Source of the DNA: Diphasiastrum complanatum
Taxonomy: Eukaryota > Streptophyta > Lycopodiopsida > Lycopodiales > Lycopodiaceae
Direction of reading: 5' to 3'
Length of the DNA: 64,000 nt
Assembly (NCBI GenBank): GCA_029204225.1
Contig: CM055106.1
Location: 37,734,949 to 37,798,948, forward strand
This document shows, in pieces, positions 36,035-48,858 of the stretch (its first letter is position 1; each line of letters begins with the position of its first letter). Below the pieces are notes generated by a model. The model was not told the DNA's origin. It made no database searches and was given only the letters and a program-made list of their open reading frames with translations. The position numbers were made by a program, and so were the translations under genes.

Positions 36035-37344
36035 TGATATCACTCACCCTCACCATTAAATAGTTGACCATGACTAACTTATGGTGCCAAATATGATCAT
36101 TTACTCCATATTAAAGTCTCCCATGTATTAAAAGAGAGTTTCCTATGGTGATGGTTAGCTGGGCTAATGGAGACAATCATAGTTCACTCCATCATGTTCC
36201 CTATGTAGTCTTGTAAAGGTTTTAGCTAGTTGCTTGCTTGTAAAATAGAATAAAAAATTCCGTAGTAAATTATGAATATGAAAATTGTCAAAGGTAGGTT
36301 AATAGTTTATACAACGAAAAATGTACCTTTCTCTTGACCGGGACAAAAAGCAAAGCAGATATATGCATATATGATTATGCATTACAATTATGGAAAAAGT
36401 GATGCTCATCATCCATCATCCATTTGACTCGGCCAAACGGCATCAGGAAATTATAAAAATTATATATTGTTAGCTGCACCCAAAAAAAATCATCACATGA
36501 CAATGCTTGGGACTTCCCCTCACTCACCATCACAAACATCATCACTGTCCCTCCCTCTTTTCAGGGCCTGCATCACAATGTACACTACACGCTTTCAAGG
36601 ATAACCATCTCTCAATTAATAATCATCAAAAAACCGAAAACCCTCTTCTCGCTCACCTCCATCTGCAATTATATGAATAGGATAGGAGCCGTGACGCCCT
36701 GTCTTCATGCCACGGACAACGGAAGAACTGGACCTGTGCTCTGTGAAAGGAATCTTAATGATGGCTAATGGTGTGCAGTGTGCAGAATGCATGTAGTTCG
36801 AACTTGGCATTGCCTGATACTAATGCTCCTGCTGGCATAGCATAGCATAGCATTGCGTTGCTGCAGCAAGAGAGGTGACGGAGGAGCCACCCAATGAAAG
36901 GTAACGCGGTCGACCGCCGCCGCGTGGTGGAGGCGGCGCACTGGCGATCTGTCTGTGTGTCTTCTGAATGGGTGTGTGTGTGGCAGAGTTCCGTGATGCC
37001 GCTCCTCCTTCCACCTTCCACCACCATCGCCAGCGGGGGCTCAGGACTCAGCAGACAACCGGCCTCGAGAACGGAGAAAACAAAAAGAGTACGTTATTTT
37101 TTTTACTGCGCAAAACCAAAACGAATTCACATTGGAACATGCTTTTCTTAACATCACTTGAGCAACTTAGCTTTTGCTTTATTATTATGGACAAGAAACG
37201 CAAAGTTGCATAAACCTATTTAACACCTACACAACTAAAGCCTAGATAGGTCATCTCATGAAAAGAGACTCTCTCAATCAACCACGGGTAAAGCTTTGGT
37301 CTCTACAAAAAAGGCTATGAAAAGAGAGACTCTTTATTCAACGC
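36035..37344. other. Spacer with one GC-rich patch
   Basis: GC-rich 36880-37080 (GCGGTCGACCGCCGCCGCG) with short frames on both strands. It could be a fragment of a promoter or first exon, but there is no homology. GCATAGCATAGCATAGCAT is a 5-bp tandem repeat at 36836. Confidence 0.4.
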
Positions 37345-37690
37345 TTGGACCAGCATCGCTACAAAAAAGGCTATTATCCAACTCCACTACATTAGGAGAC
37401 ATGTTGAAAATGTTAGAACAATCATTGGGAGACGGTATCTATTTAACATCAACATGGGGGGTAGAGTTTGGGCCGCCATCACTACAAGAAAGTCTATTAT
37501 CCATCTTTACTACATTGGAAGACATATTGAAATTGTTAGGACAATCATTGGGAGACTATCTATTCAACATCAACCTATATCTATTTAACGTCAACCTAGG
37601 GTAGAAGCTTGGGCTACCATCACTACGAGGCTATTATCCAACTCCATTACATTGGGAGACATGCTAAAAATGTTAGGACAATCATAAGAT
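37345..37690 (+). repeat. Tandem repeat, about 125-bp unit, nearly three copies
   Basis: Each unit has GCTATTATCCAACTCCA, TACATTGGGAGACAT and AATGTTAGGACAATCAT, with variable ends (starts near 37360, 37480 and 37620). TATCTATTTAACATCAACCT occurs between units and is itself duplicated at 37556-37600. Confidence 0.85.
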
Positions 37691-38987
37691 ACATCTAAAC
37701 TTCATCATGTGGTAACAATCTAAGCACGTGGAGGCAAGCAACTCTTAACTGCGCCCCCCCCCCCCCCTTCCCAACGCGGTTGTGTGCTTTCAAATTTATA
37801 TAAAGAAAAGTTTCTTTTGAACTAGAATATTGATTCATTCCATGGTGGAAAAGTCATATCCAAAGACTTCAATCGCTCACTAGATTGTGAAAGACAATAA
37901 CTAGAAATCTTACATGATGATGCTAATGGAATTTGGTAAACCTATGTATCATAGAGAATGACGACTAAATCTTTTTTACAACACAATTCATAATAGTTAT
38001 GGGTAAAAATAAGTTAAATTTCACTCAACTTTTACATAGAGAAAATTCAATGCTTTTGAAACCTCTTTTGAAGATTGGGCTCTGCATGTCGGAGATGTTA
38101 AGGATGATGAAGGCGAATCTTGCCATCCTTGAGCTTCCACTTGGAAATGGCTTGCTTGTCGACACTAGGAAGTAGATCGGTTACAACAACTATTTCTCAC
38201 AATTCCTCAGCCATCAATACTACCCTCATCTTGAATTTCCACAAGTGGTAAACCATCGAGTTTGTTTACCATTAGAGCAGATTGTGATTGCGAATCCATT
38301 CGAAAGTTCATGATGAGTGTATGCAGATAACACTGTCTCAATTAATTTCGGATTTTTTAGTTTATTTAGGAGTATTTTCTACATATGGTACCAAAAGAGC
38401 CAGATAAGAAAAACAATAAAAAATTACTAATTGTTGAAGTGGGATTTTTTCGAGCTCGAATCTCATTTCAATACAACTATAAGCCAAACAAGACAAAATT
38501 GATCAACGAGTCACAATTTAGTTTCTAAAATTCATTGATGCTTTTTTTTCCAATAGTTATGAGCACCTAATATATTGTAAATCCAAAACAAATATGGTTT
38601 TTGAGTATCATATATAGTAACATTGATTCAGTTATAATTCAGATGAAGTTAGCATTCCAATTGTAAAATCAAGGGGGTTATAATGGTGGATGTTTTTGGG
38701 AAATCAGATATAATCATGTCTAAAATTAGTGTCGATCCGAATAACATAGACAATCTTTAAACATATTAAACATTGAAATTTAAAAGAAACATAAACATCA
38801 CTGACTCATATACTACAATAACAACTTTCAAGCTGTATTGTAAGAAGTCTCATAGAAATTTAATCACAATGTGTCATTTGCCACTAAAAGTGGTTCATAT
38901 TCATAATTAATGGTCTTGGGCAAGCAAGCCCTACATTAGTCAAGAGACTATTACAAAAGTTGCACAATTATGGTGCAATTCTAGACA
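37691..38987. other. AT-rich spacer
   Basis: A run of C at 37755-37768 and no coding homology. Confidence 0.5.
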
Positions 38988-38988
38988 A

Positions 38989-39110
38989 TGTAGAAGTTTA
39001 ACCTTTTAGACTAATGTCATTGATTTACTATTTCAATATTCTAAAGGTTGAGAATTAGAAACTATTATCAACCTTTAAATTTTCTAAAAGTCGTTAAACT
39101 TTCTACATCA
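38989..39110. mobile_element. Small foldback (MITE-like) sequence
   Basis: TGTAGAAGTTTAACCTTTTAGA at the left is answered at the right by TCTAAAAGTCGTTAAACTTTCTACA, an imperfect inverted repeat spanning about 120 bp with further pairing inside (AACCTTTA/TAAAGGTT). No clear target duplication. Confidence 0.55.
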
Positions 39111-39380
39111 TGATTCCTCATGGTCTTACAATACACATGCCATGGAATAGGATTTACTTATAATTATAGGGTGACATGGCATACAAAAAAGTCGGCTTTC
39201 TACAAAATTGCCATGCTGGAGTTACAACTGAATTTACAAAAGGAATTACACGTCTTTTGAAGCCAAATTTGGACTCAATATTGCAGATTCGGAATTTGCC
39301 AACACTCACTAATACATTACAAGTCCTACATTGATGGCCACAAAGATTGTGACCAGGACTCTACAAATACAATGAACTCT

Positions 39381-41960
39381 ACTCATCAATATCAGCTACA
39401 CCTTCATTGGATAATTTGGACAAGTATTCTTTGATGTGTGCCACTGATATTTCTAGAATAGATATTGATTTTTCCACAATATAGCCGTGTGCTTTGATTG
39501 TTTTTTTTGCCTTTGATTTCCATGCATGAACAACAGTATCTACATCCATATATTGTGGTCCGTCATTGTTTGGAATCCATTCTTTCTCTAAGCAATTTTT
39601 GTATAGCTCTGAGTTGTGAACCTATCTCTAGTTTCTACGTCGTTGATTAGATTTTGGTTTGTACCACAATGCTTTAAACTCTGTGGCCAAGCCTTCCGAG
39701 TTTTTCTTCACTTTGACAACTTTTGCCACCCAAATAGGTATGGAACCCTCCACAACATCTTCTTCTGGAGGCCGCATTGCAACGAACTTGTCCAACGCAA
39801 CCTCTCTATGTGGGATGAATTCAACCAGAGGTGCATCGGCTTTTCGTCCACAAAACCTCCGGGGTAACAATTCTACATCCATTTTGACCCCATTGATTAA
39901 ATTTCATACAGATGAATCGAAAGTGGGTGGCAAGGATTGTGGCCAAAAAGCTTCTTGGCTATACATTGATCCTGGCAACATCTTTTGTTTGGAAAGATAT
40001 TTGACAAGTTTTGTGGTTTCAACCACACATGCATCATTGCGATCCTTGTCTTTTGGAAACTTTTGGCTCATGAATCGCAAATAATTAATAGATGACATTA
40101 TTCCTCTTATTTCATCTGGATTCAAATCCTTCGTGGATGCTATAAAAATGGCTTTATCTTTTGAAGGTACACACTACAACAATTTGAAAGGCTTACTTCA
40201 AGCATTGTCTCCATCATTAGAATAGGATTTTCATTACATGGTTGGCTCGCCATTCATCATTTGAGAACAAAAATAGTGAGGATTGGTGTGTCCTTCTAAG
40301 CCATCATTTCCTTGAGCATACAAGGATCTATAAATTGTTTCCAGTCTACCATTCGTTCCAGTACTTCTACTTCAGTGCTTTCAATATGACCGCCACCTAT
40401 CTTTTCACCAATTCGTGCAGGCATATCTGGCATTGTATGAACTGAGTGTGACTTCAAAGCCCTGGATATGACACGGAATACCTGATCTATGTCTACATGT
40501 GTGTGGCCAACCAAAAGAAATCCCATTTCCACCTTTTGGAAGATGTTATGTGCCACTAACATACCACAACGACCAAAAATAAATTTGTTCTTATTCTCTC
40601 TCCAACAATTGTCAGCTTGAATACGTAAGATCGGAGGTAAGTTACCACGTGATGCCTGTACCTTTCTTATTGCTCGCATTATTGATGTGGCAACTTGATT
40701 GCTATCGTGAGCATGCAAGGTATCAATCCAAACATCATAGAGCAACTTGAATCCATGAACCAATACCCCACAAACATGTATTTTCAAAAATCGATTGTCC
40801 TCTAATCTGGGAGGAGTCTTGTTGGAACATGGTAACGTTTTGTATTTTGATCCATTCCATCAATGATAAAACACAATGATTGCTCAGGATGGGATCTTGA
40901 CTCTTCTTTCCATTATGCATACAATTTTCTAGAATCGAAAACATGATGTAGATGATGACCTCTCAATGCAATATAGCGATCGCGCATCCTAATGTCAGGA
41001 GTTGTCTCTATTGCATTTTTAAGGTCGTCACATGTTTTGCATTTGGACATTCTTTGTCTTGTTGGAGTCTTGACATCAAACTCTTGTTTCCACATCTTGT
41101 AGAGTGTGGATCTTGAAACTTCAAAAATACATGCGTATTTAAGTTGTGCGTTTATAGTTTTGAAGACATCACATTTATGCATGTCGAGTGGGAGATGATG
41201 TTCGCAAATAACAACGTCATCTTTTGATTTATGTTGCAGATGTGGTTGAGGCTATGCATGCTTTTCCAAAATCCCACACATTACTGCCAACCCTTTCTGA
41301 GTAGTTCCAAAGGATGTTGAATATACTTGAGGCTCTCTTTGTAGATCTTCCAAAAGTTCATCTGCCTGTGACCATCTTGTGAAATCGTTTGTCATACTAG
41401 CATCATGTAATATGTTGCTTGTGTAATCATGTTCATCAAAATTGAAATCTAAAAAATCTGAATTACGTCGGATGGATGTATTTGCACTTGCAAAAAGTGA
41501 TGACTTCGGTGTACACTTTGTTTGAATGCTGATTTCAGAATGACGTCGTTTATTTTTGTTGTTATCAACAGCCTCTCCAACATCCTCCACACATGTAAGA
41601 ATATCCAATATATTAGTACAAGTGACAACATCCTCGACATCTGTCAAGATATCCGAATTATAGTTACTTGTTCTTGACATATTACGATCATGAGAAATAT
41701 TTTTGATTCCTTTCAAGATATCCGAGTTATAGTTACTTGATTTTGACATATTACGACCTTGAGAAAAATCTTCGATTCCTGTCAAGATATCCGAGTTATA
41801 GTTACTTGTGTTTATATTGTTGTATTGCAATCAGCGGATCTGTTTTCGACATCTACTGATCTTGTCGATGTTTTTTGGATGCTACCCCTTTTTGAACCAC
41901 AAGGATGGCCCAACATTTTCTTCACGTTGTTCCTATTTGAACGTTTAGAATAATATGTAA
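39381..41960 (-). pseudogene. DUF7869-type transposase-like gene G, decayed
   Basis: Minus-strand order from 41960: basic N-terminus (KRSNRNNVKKMLGHPCGSKR), a 23-residue repeat (SNYNSDIL...RNMS), an acidic middle (DFNFDEHDYTSNIL), a Cys pair with HH (SKCKTCDDLK...RGHHLHHVFDSR), then CFIIDGMDQNTKRYHVP at about 40812-40870. The core follows in the frame 40787-40296: ILRIQADNCWRENKNKFIFG and FLLVGHTHVDIDQVF, the signature of DUF7869 proteins. The C-terminus (39882-39628) has FVAMRPPEEDVVEGS, WVAKVVKV and ALWYKP, resembling BAH/chromatin-reader folds, then DVDTVVHAWKSK. I infer an RNase H-fold DNA transposase with acidic residues in DGMDQ and ADNC. Stops and frame shifts occur at several joints. 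Confidence 0.75.
41645..41812 (-). repeat. 69-bp coding tandem repeat in gene G
   Basis: CAAGATATCCGA-TTATAGTTAC recurs at 41645, 41714 and 41783 with a period of 69 bases (23 codons), keeping the reading frame. The unit encodes SNYNSDIL followed by an acidic stretch. Confidence 0.85.
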
Positions 41961-41985
41961 AGCACTCACTTAATGGTTTAGTAAA

Positions 41986-42830
41986 TGATACATGACCGTT
42001 CCACTCACTGTAAAATTTTTCAGATCATTGTGGTACTTGCCGGACCCAATTTGCGAGAAGGTATGCAAAAAACTCTTGGAGGGCCAATTGTATTTTGGCA
42101 AGAAAAATAGAGAAAAATACATTGAAGACGGTGTAGCGACAATTGTCAAGGAAACAACAGCTCTACACGTTGTAAAGTTCTTGATTTCTTTAGAGAATGA
42201 TCTCCCAACAGATGTGTAGTATGACAAAAAGTCAATAAAATGCCTATCCTCATCTATGAACAAAAAGTTTGCCTATGATTGGATTAGAGCGGCTACAAGC
42301 AGCAGCAGAAGCATATCATTTAAGCTGCAGACTGCCATACCACCCTCTTTAACACAATTTGTTGAAAAATAAAAGAAAAAATAAGTCAGAGACAAAGTCA
42401 TGCGGGGAGCAGCGTTGGCACTTCTTGGAGATTTTTTTGCAAAGTGAAGACCTCCAAAGGAAATGAAGCGATTTGCTGTGGGGTTGATGAATCAAACTTC
42501 ATGGCCGTTCCTTCATCTGCTTGGGAGAGTCCCACATTGTATATTTTTGATAATATCGAGTCGATTAGTTCAAGTTACATCACTACATTGGTGCGACACT
42601 GCCTGGCCACCCTCATGGCAGAACACAAATTGTGTGTTATTGTACTATTTTTGGAACAAAGTATTAAAGAGGGAGTCAAGGGAAGCTTAAAATCAATGCA
42701 CGACATAAAACTCTCGATATTTGAGGGTTATTACAAACTTGCTATCCCTCTAAAACAAGGTGGAGTGCAAATGCAAAATTTACAGTTGACTTCATAGAAC
42801 ACTGCCATCGTCTTGTATTTTTGCAGACTG
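41986..42830 (+). pseudogene. Unassigned divergent coding region next to gene G
   Basis: The plus-strand frame 41992-42219 reads LWYLPDPICEKVCKKLLEGQ, YFGKKNREKYIEDGVATIVKE and HVVKFLISLENDLP. After frame changes, 42444-42797 reads ICCGVDESNFMAVPSSAWES, TLYIFDNIESISSS and LMAEHKLCVIVLFLEQSIKEG. Both look like real but decayed protein. The latter ends in an L...KLCVIVLF pattern that could be the strand after motif IV of a methyltransferase, but this is too weak to call. It starts within 40 bases of the G gene start, on the opposite strand. Confidence 0.35.
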
Positions 42831-44327
42831 TGCGACTACACAGGTATTTACATGTAGCTAATGCATGGATCTAGATTAGTCATGAGATAAAGGATGGAGA
42901 GGATAGAAATTCAACACTTTAAATTCTTTAAATTTTATAGAGTTGATTCCTTGTCAAAAAAAAAGAGTAATTAATTTTTTTTTCTTGTGGCATAGAAATA
43001 ATTATTATGGAAAGGTTAAATGCCTCGGAACTTTAAACTAGATTTATTTTAATACACTCAAAATTGCATATTAATATCCATTATAAGCTTTATAGGGCCC
43101 AAAATGAACTACAAGCCTTCAGAAGAATGGTGGTTCTCTCTTTAGAATTCTCAAAGTGACTTAAATGAGAACATCAAATCAAATAGAACTTAAAGTAAAT
43201 TTAGTAAGGGTTAACTAAAGTAGGTGACAGCTATATTAAGTTAGGGAGAGTTATGACAATCTTTTGCATATTGTGCAATCTAAGGACCATAAATTTTTTT
43301 ACAAAAGTATTGTGCTTATAATTTTTGATTTTTTTTTGAAAAGACAAATTATGACTCATAAAGATGCATAAGTGACATGCTTGAAACATGATGACCAAAC
43401 AAAAAAGAAATGATATGGATGCCCATGTTTTTTTTCATATTTTTTAATTTTTTTAAAAAAGTATCCAAATTTAAAATATTTCAAATAAATATATTGTAAT
43501 GTTAAAAAAATGTTGTATTTTGCAAGAAAATAATTCAAGCTACAAAAATTTGGTCAATAGATTTTCATAAGTAACTTAAAATTAGCTTATATGAAATAAT
43601 AGTACTATTAAAAAAAAAAATCATTAGATACACAACCACTAAAATAACTAAGAAATATTTTTTGCTTATTTAAAACAAAAGTTATAGTTTTTTTTTTTTG
43701 AGATTTTAAAAGTGTTTTGAATTACAATTCTTGTAGCGAAAAAAATATTTTTTAAATTATAATAAAAATTATAATAAAAATTTTAATTAGTATTTTTTAA
43801 AGTTTTAAATTTTTTAAAATCTTTACTTATACCTGTTTAAGTTTATTGAATATTTAAACATTAAATAAACACAAATGAAATTACTTTACGATAATCGAGA
43901 TTAAATGATTTTTAAAAATATTTAAATCACCCTGAAAAAAATCTTTAATTTTTTCAAATTTCTAACAATATTTTTTTTTACAAAAAATATTATAAAAACA
44001 CATCCAAAATTAAAATATTATAAACTTGACAAATCGTTACAATTTTTAGTTTTGCTAATGATTATCAATATTAGAATTTTTATAATATTTCAAATTCTTA
44101 GTTTAAATCCTTAAAAAATAAATTTAAAATATCAAATCAATAAAAAAAAAATTCAAAACACAATAGATTAAAAAATATAAACGCAATTATTTTTGAAACA
44201 AAAGAGAATTTTTTATTTCCAAAAATTATCGAGATCATTTACATCTTTTTTTTTTTCTTGAGTAGCCACTGTAGTTTCAAGTGGCACTTCTTCTACAGTT
44301 TTCTCGACTACCGTAACCATTATAATT
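42831..44327. other. Very AT-rich spacer
   Basis: Long A and T runs, especially 43420-44200. No gene or element end recognised. It separates gene G and its neighbour from the methylase gene. Confidence 0.6.
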
Positions 44328-45399
44328 TTAAAGCAAGACATCATCAAATTCTCCTGTATCACCTACTTTTCTACTAGTAGGAGGTTGAGGTTCCTTGGAC
44401 AAGGGAATTACTGAATCCTCGCTAACTAAACTCTTTCCCACCTCAGATAGTTCATCTGACAAAATTGAAAGAGATTTCATTCTCATTTTTATAAAATCAA
44501 CTAAATTAGAATCTAAATCTACTGCAGCAACATGTCTGCCTTTCTGAATAGCACATGCGCTCGTAGTGTCGCTACCGCTAAATAAATCCAAAATTCAATC
44601 AATTGGGTGAGAAAAAATATCAACTAAATGATTAATTAATTGTTGTGGCTTTTGATAGGGATAAGCCACAGAACCTGTCATTGGATTCTTTAGTGTCTTT
44701 GTCACGGTTGGATACTGGAACAAGTTTACAAAACTTGTCAGTCCGAAAGTGTTGTAATGAAGCATCAAACGTTTGCCATTCAAAGAATAATAATTGATGG
44801 TTATGTATTCTATTTCATTGCAAAGTCGTGCTCCTCCCGAGTTCTTGACATTGGGCTTGTATATGACATGGAACATTACAAGTAAAATAAATAAAAAAAG
44901 TTAACTTTAAAATAAAAAATTTAAAATATAATTTAATAATTCAGAAACTAAAAAACTTATCACACAGTATTTTCTGTTCCCGCATTACAGAAAGTTAGTA
45001 GAGCTTTCTGTATTGAAGCTGACTGCCAAGAAGAATGAAAGATAACAGCTCTCCAAATTGGAGAAGTTGTGATTTCGAGAAAACCCTGCATGAAACTATG
45101 GATTTCAATGAATTTGAAGGGAGAATCGTCATTTTATGATTCCTTCATCTGAAATCCATATGGTATATCGGCAATGCAGAGTGTATAAGACATTTTTTTT
45201 TTTAAAATTTCAAAATTTCTCTACAATCACCCTCTCCAACTGAGTAAAGGCATGGTTGATCATCGACACTTTTGGAAAGGTAGGTCTCTAATGGATCCTC
45301 CTCCGCAATGGTCTCACCCTGTGCTGCCAAAGAAAGTTGACCATCGGCAACTCTAGAAAAAACACTTATTATTAACTCTGAAGAGCTAATCCCTTGCAT
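44328..45399 (-). pseudogene. Bacterial-type N-6/N-4 DNA methylase domain (PF01555-like), decayed
   Basis: Minus-strand order is typical of beta-class amino methyltransferases: motif IV first (CIADIPYGF, 45155-45175, the DPPY-like catalytic site), then FMQGFLEITTSPIWRAVIFHSSWQS, a probable intron near 44877-44960, RLCNEIEYITINYY and LFQYPTVTK, then motif X/I: PYQKPQQLINHLVDIFSHPID, a stop, LDLFSGSDTTSACAIQKGR and VAAVDLDS (44559-44591 for motif I, the S-adenosylmethionine loop). Lesions: TGA (probably Trp) at 44592 between motif X and I, Gly to Asp in FSGSGTT, and a stop after MKES. It would transfer methyl groups to exocyclic amines of adenine or cytosine in DNA. Upstream, the same gene carries a ParB-like domain. 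Confidence 0.75.
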
Positions 45400-46452
<1,053 letters not shown>

Positions 46453-46493
46453 AGTTGTTTTTTTAAATTTTTTTGTTTTATGAATATTGTCCC

Positions 46494-46850
46494 TTAATTT
46501 AGCAAGCTCAGAGCTATCTTATAAGGGGCTGATGGAGGCACCAAGTAAAGACATCGACGGTTCGGTCGTGGCTTTCTTGCTTTCAATAGATGGAATGGAC
46601 TTGTGGCGATGTGTAGCCGTGGTCTTTGGGCGTGACTTGAGTCTAGTGGGAGAGGACTCAGAAATACGATGAGATCTTTTTTTTTTTTGGGATGAGTGAC
46701 AGCCATAGTATCATCCTCAACGTTTTCAGAGGCTGGCTTTGTGACTTGAGTAGTGGTAGAAGCAGGCTTGCGAGGTCCAATAGATACATCTTTTGAACTC
46801 CATAATGAGTAGACCAGATCTTTCCCCTCAACAATAGCAGCTGGAACCAT
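46494..46850 (-). pseudogene. Upstream exon of the methylase gene, low-complexity linker
   Basis: Begins MVPAAIVEGKDLVYSLWSSK after a putative AG acceptor (46858), then a Thr/Pro/Lys-rich linker and HPKKKK basic patch, then a shift. No domain recognised. It lies between the ParB-like exon and the 46984-47443 exon, same strand. Confidence 0.4.
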
Positions 46851-46983
46851 TTTTCAGCATTGCTTCATGCTCTGGGCAAGAAATAAAAAACAAATTTAAA
46901 ATATAATGAGTAAAGGCATTTGTACGGGCTATGCTCACAACACATGAGTACTCAATTTACAAAAAGGTTTTTTACTTAAAAGT

Positions 46984-47443
46984 TCATAGAATTTTATATT
47001 TACTAACCACTATGCTAAACATGGAACAAATGTAAACATAGATGAATAAAAAATATGTTTTATAATTACACACCAAAGTAACTAGAGCTTTATCAAAATA
47101 AGCTTTGATGGCCTCATCTTGGCAAAGTCGAATCTTTATCATAGTCTCGTTTTTAATGAAAATAGAACGAGACTTATCCGTCTCCTTTACAAGTACGTTC
47201 ACAAAACCTTCTTCCTCATTCTCATCTGGTTGATCAGCAAGCAATCTTCCTTGATTTTTTGAACTGTGAGTCTCCCCTGCCAGGCTTCTCAGCTAGATGA
47301 ATAAAAAGCTCAGACAGCTTTGTGTTGTTGACCCCTTTGGTGAAGTAGTACATGAATTTTTTCTTATCTTTTAATAGAATATCTTGAGGTTTACCCGAAA
47401 TTTTAAAAGAAATCCTCAACATTTTGAAGATTATCAGAGACAA
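46984..47443 (-). pseudogene. N-terminal exon(s) of the methylase gene
   Basis: Two overlapping frames join by a shift near 47240: MLRISFKISGKPQDILLKDK, YFTKGVNNTKLSELFIHLAE, then EEEGFVNVLVKETDKSRSIF and KIRLCQDEAIKAYFDKALVT ending at a GT donor-like GTGTGTAA. The first start lies about 200 bases from the palindromic repeat region at 47650, consistent with transcription leftward from it. Function unknown. Confidence 0.4.
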
Positions 47444-47644
47444 TTGAGAATCTGCAGAGAAAAAGGTTCTTTAGAAAAATTTCAATAATTACCTTAATGA
47501 AAATACCGAAAACTTTATATAGACAACAGTTTTTGTGAAAAATCTCTAAAAATCATAACTAAAAATTCAACACATTTTCTTACTAAAACATCTCAAAAGT
47601 TTCACTTTTCTCAGACTGAGCCTTGTAAAACGAAAAAAATACGA

Positions 47645-47853
47645 GTAATGACCTTTGAGCATGGGTTGTGTTTGGGTCTTGAGTACCAATCTATGCTCAG
47701 CATATGACGTCGACGTGATGTTTTTATTTTTATCACCTATCGACCTATGCTGAGCATAGGTTGCATCTCTAGTCCTCTTCTAACCTATGCTAAGCATAGG
47801 TTATCAAGCAGCATGCGAAGACATCCTATGCTGAGCATAGGTGGGACTAGAGC
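47645..47853. repeat. Left arm of inverted repeat built from 19-bp palindromes
   Basis: Four copies of the palindrome ACCTATGCTSAGCATAGGT or close variants: 47690-47706, 47743-47761, 47782-47802 and 47825-47841. The stretch from about 47656 to 47802 is the reverse complement of 54513-54660, including the spacers between palindromes (TTGCATCTCT-GTCCTCTTCTA). Position between divergent genes suggests a regulatory or transposase-binding region. Confidence 0.85.
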
Positions 47854-47858
47854 ACGCA
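47854..47858 (+). repeat. Probable target duplication of element J (left)
   Basis: ACGCA here against ACGCG at 54504-54508, four of five bases the same, just outside the LTR-like ends. Confidence 0.5.
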
Positions 47859-48238
47859 AGTTATGGACTTGGCTCATTACATTCGCTGCGTCCATTCTTT
47901 TATTGTTATTATGCATAAGCAGACCTAAGGGCCCTTTTTATTCATATAAAACCTTGGCCTTGGACCCTATTTGATTATATTTTTAGGACTTGGTCACATT
48001 GATTTGGAGTGGGGGTCCTCCTATTGGGAGGGCGCACTATTTTCCCTCCAAATCCTTTTCCCTCCCTTTTCTTGAATCCTCCATTTGATTCAGGGAGAGG
48101 GTATAAGTAGGGCAGTATTGTATTTCTTCATTTAGTTTATGATGATTGCTCCTCTTTTAGCCTCCTTAAGCATTCTCTTCCTGCTTTCTAGCTTAAGTCC
48201 TGCTTTCTAGCATAGCTAGTGAATCTTACCTTGTAACT
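47859..48238 (+). mobile_element. 5' LTR of Ty3/gypsy element J
   Basis: Homologous to 54137-54503 from ACTTGGCTCATTACATTCG (47867) to TTGTAACT (48238). The first eight bases AGTTATGG have no counterpart in the 3' LTR, so the left boundary is 47859 or 47867. Ends AGTTA/TAACT would be inverted, as in element A. GGTATAAGTAGGGCA at about 48098 is TATA-box-like. Confidence 0.8.
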
Positions 48239-48250
48239 TGGTATCAGAGC
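48239..48250 (+). promoter_or_regulatory. Primer-binding site of element J
   Basis: TGGTATCAGAGC directly after the LTR; complementary to initiator Met tRNA. Confidence 0.9.
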
Positions 48251-48858
48251 ACTTTCCTACAGATTGATGGAGGCTGTCCAGCGCCCTACCACCCACCACT
48301 TTCATCAATTTGTCTCCGTCAACCTTCTTGCAGATTGGTGGAGGCTGTCCAGCGCCCTGCCACCCATCACTTTCATCAATTTTTCTCTGTCATTGTTGCA
48401 GATTGGTGGTGGCTGTCCAGTGCCCTACTGCCCATCACTTTCGATGATTTCTTTATCATTTTTGCAGTTTTGGTGGAGGTTGTCCAACGCCCTGTTAACC
48501 CATCACTTTCATTGATTTTTTCGACAGATTTTCATTGTTTTTGCAGATTTGGTAGCTATTGCCCAGCACCCTGCTATCTCATCATTTTCGACACTTTTCA
48601 TCACCGATTTCTTGTCCACTTTTTATATTGATTGGAGGCTGTCCAGCGTCCTATTACCATCTCATTTTCAACGGTAACCCATCACTTTCGTTGATTTTTT
48701 CGGCAGATTTTCATTGTTTTTACAGATTTGGTAGCTATTACCAGCACCCTACTACCTCATCATTTTCGACACTTTTTGTCACCGATTTGCTGTCCATTTT
48801 TGATATTGACTGGAGGTTGTCCAGCGCTCTGCTCCAGTCTCATTTTCAGCGGTTCCAT

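Noticed and set aside
36755-37213. Several short frames in a GC-rich patch
   Set aside because: No homology or splice context; composition alone explains the open frames.
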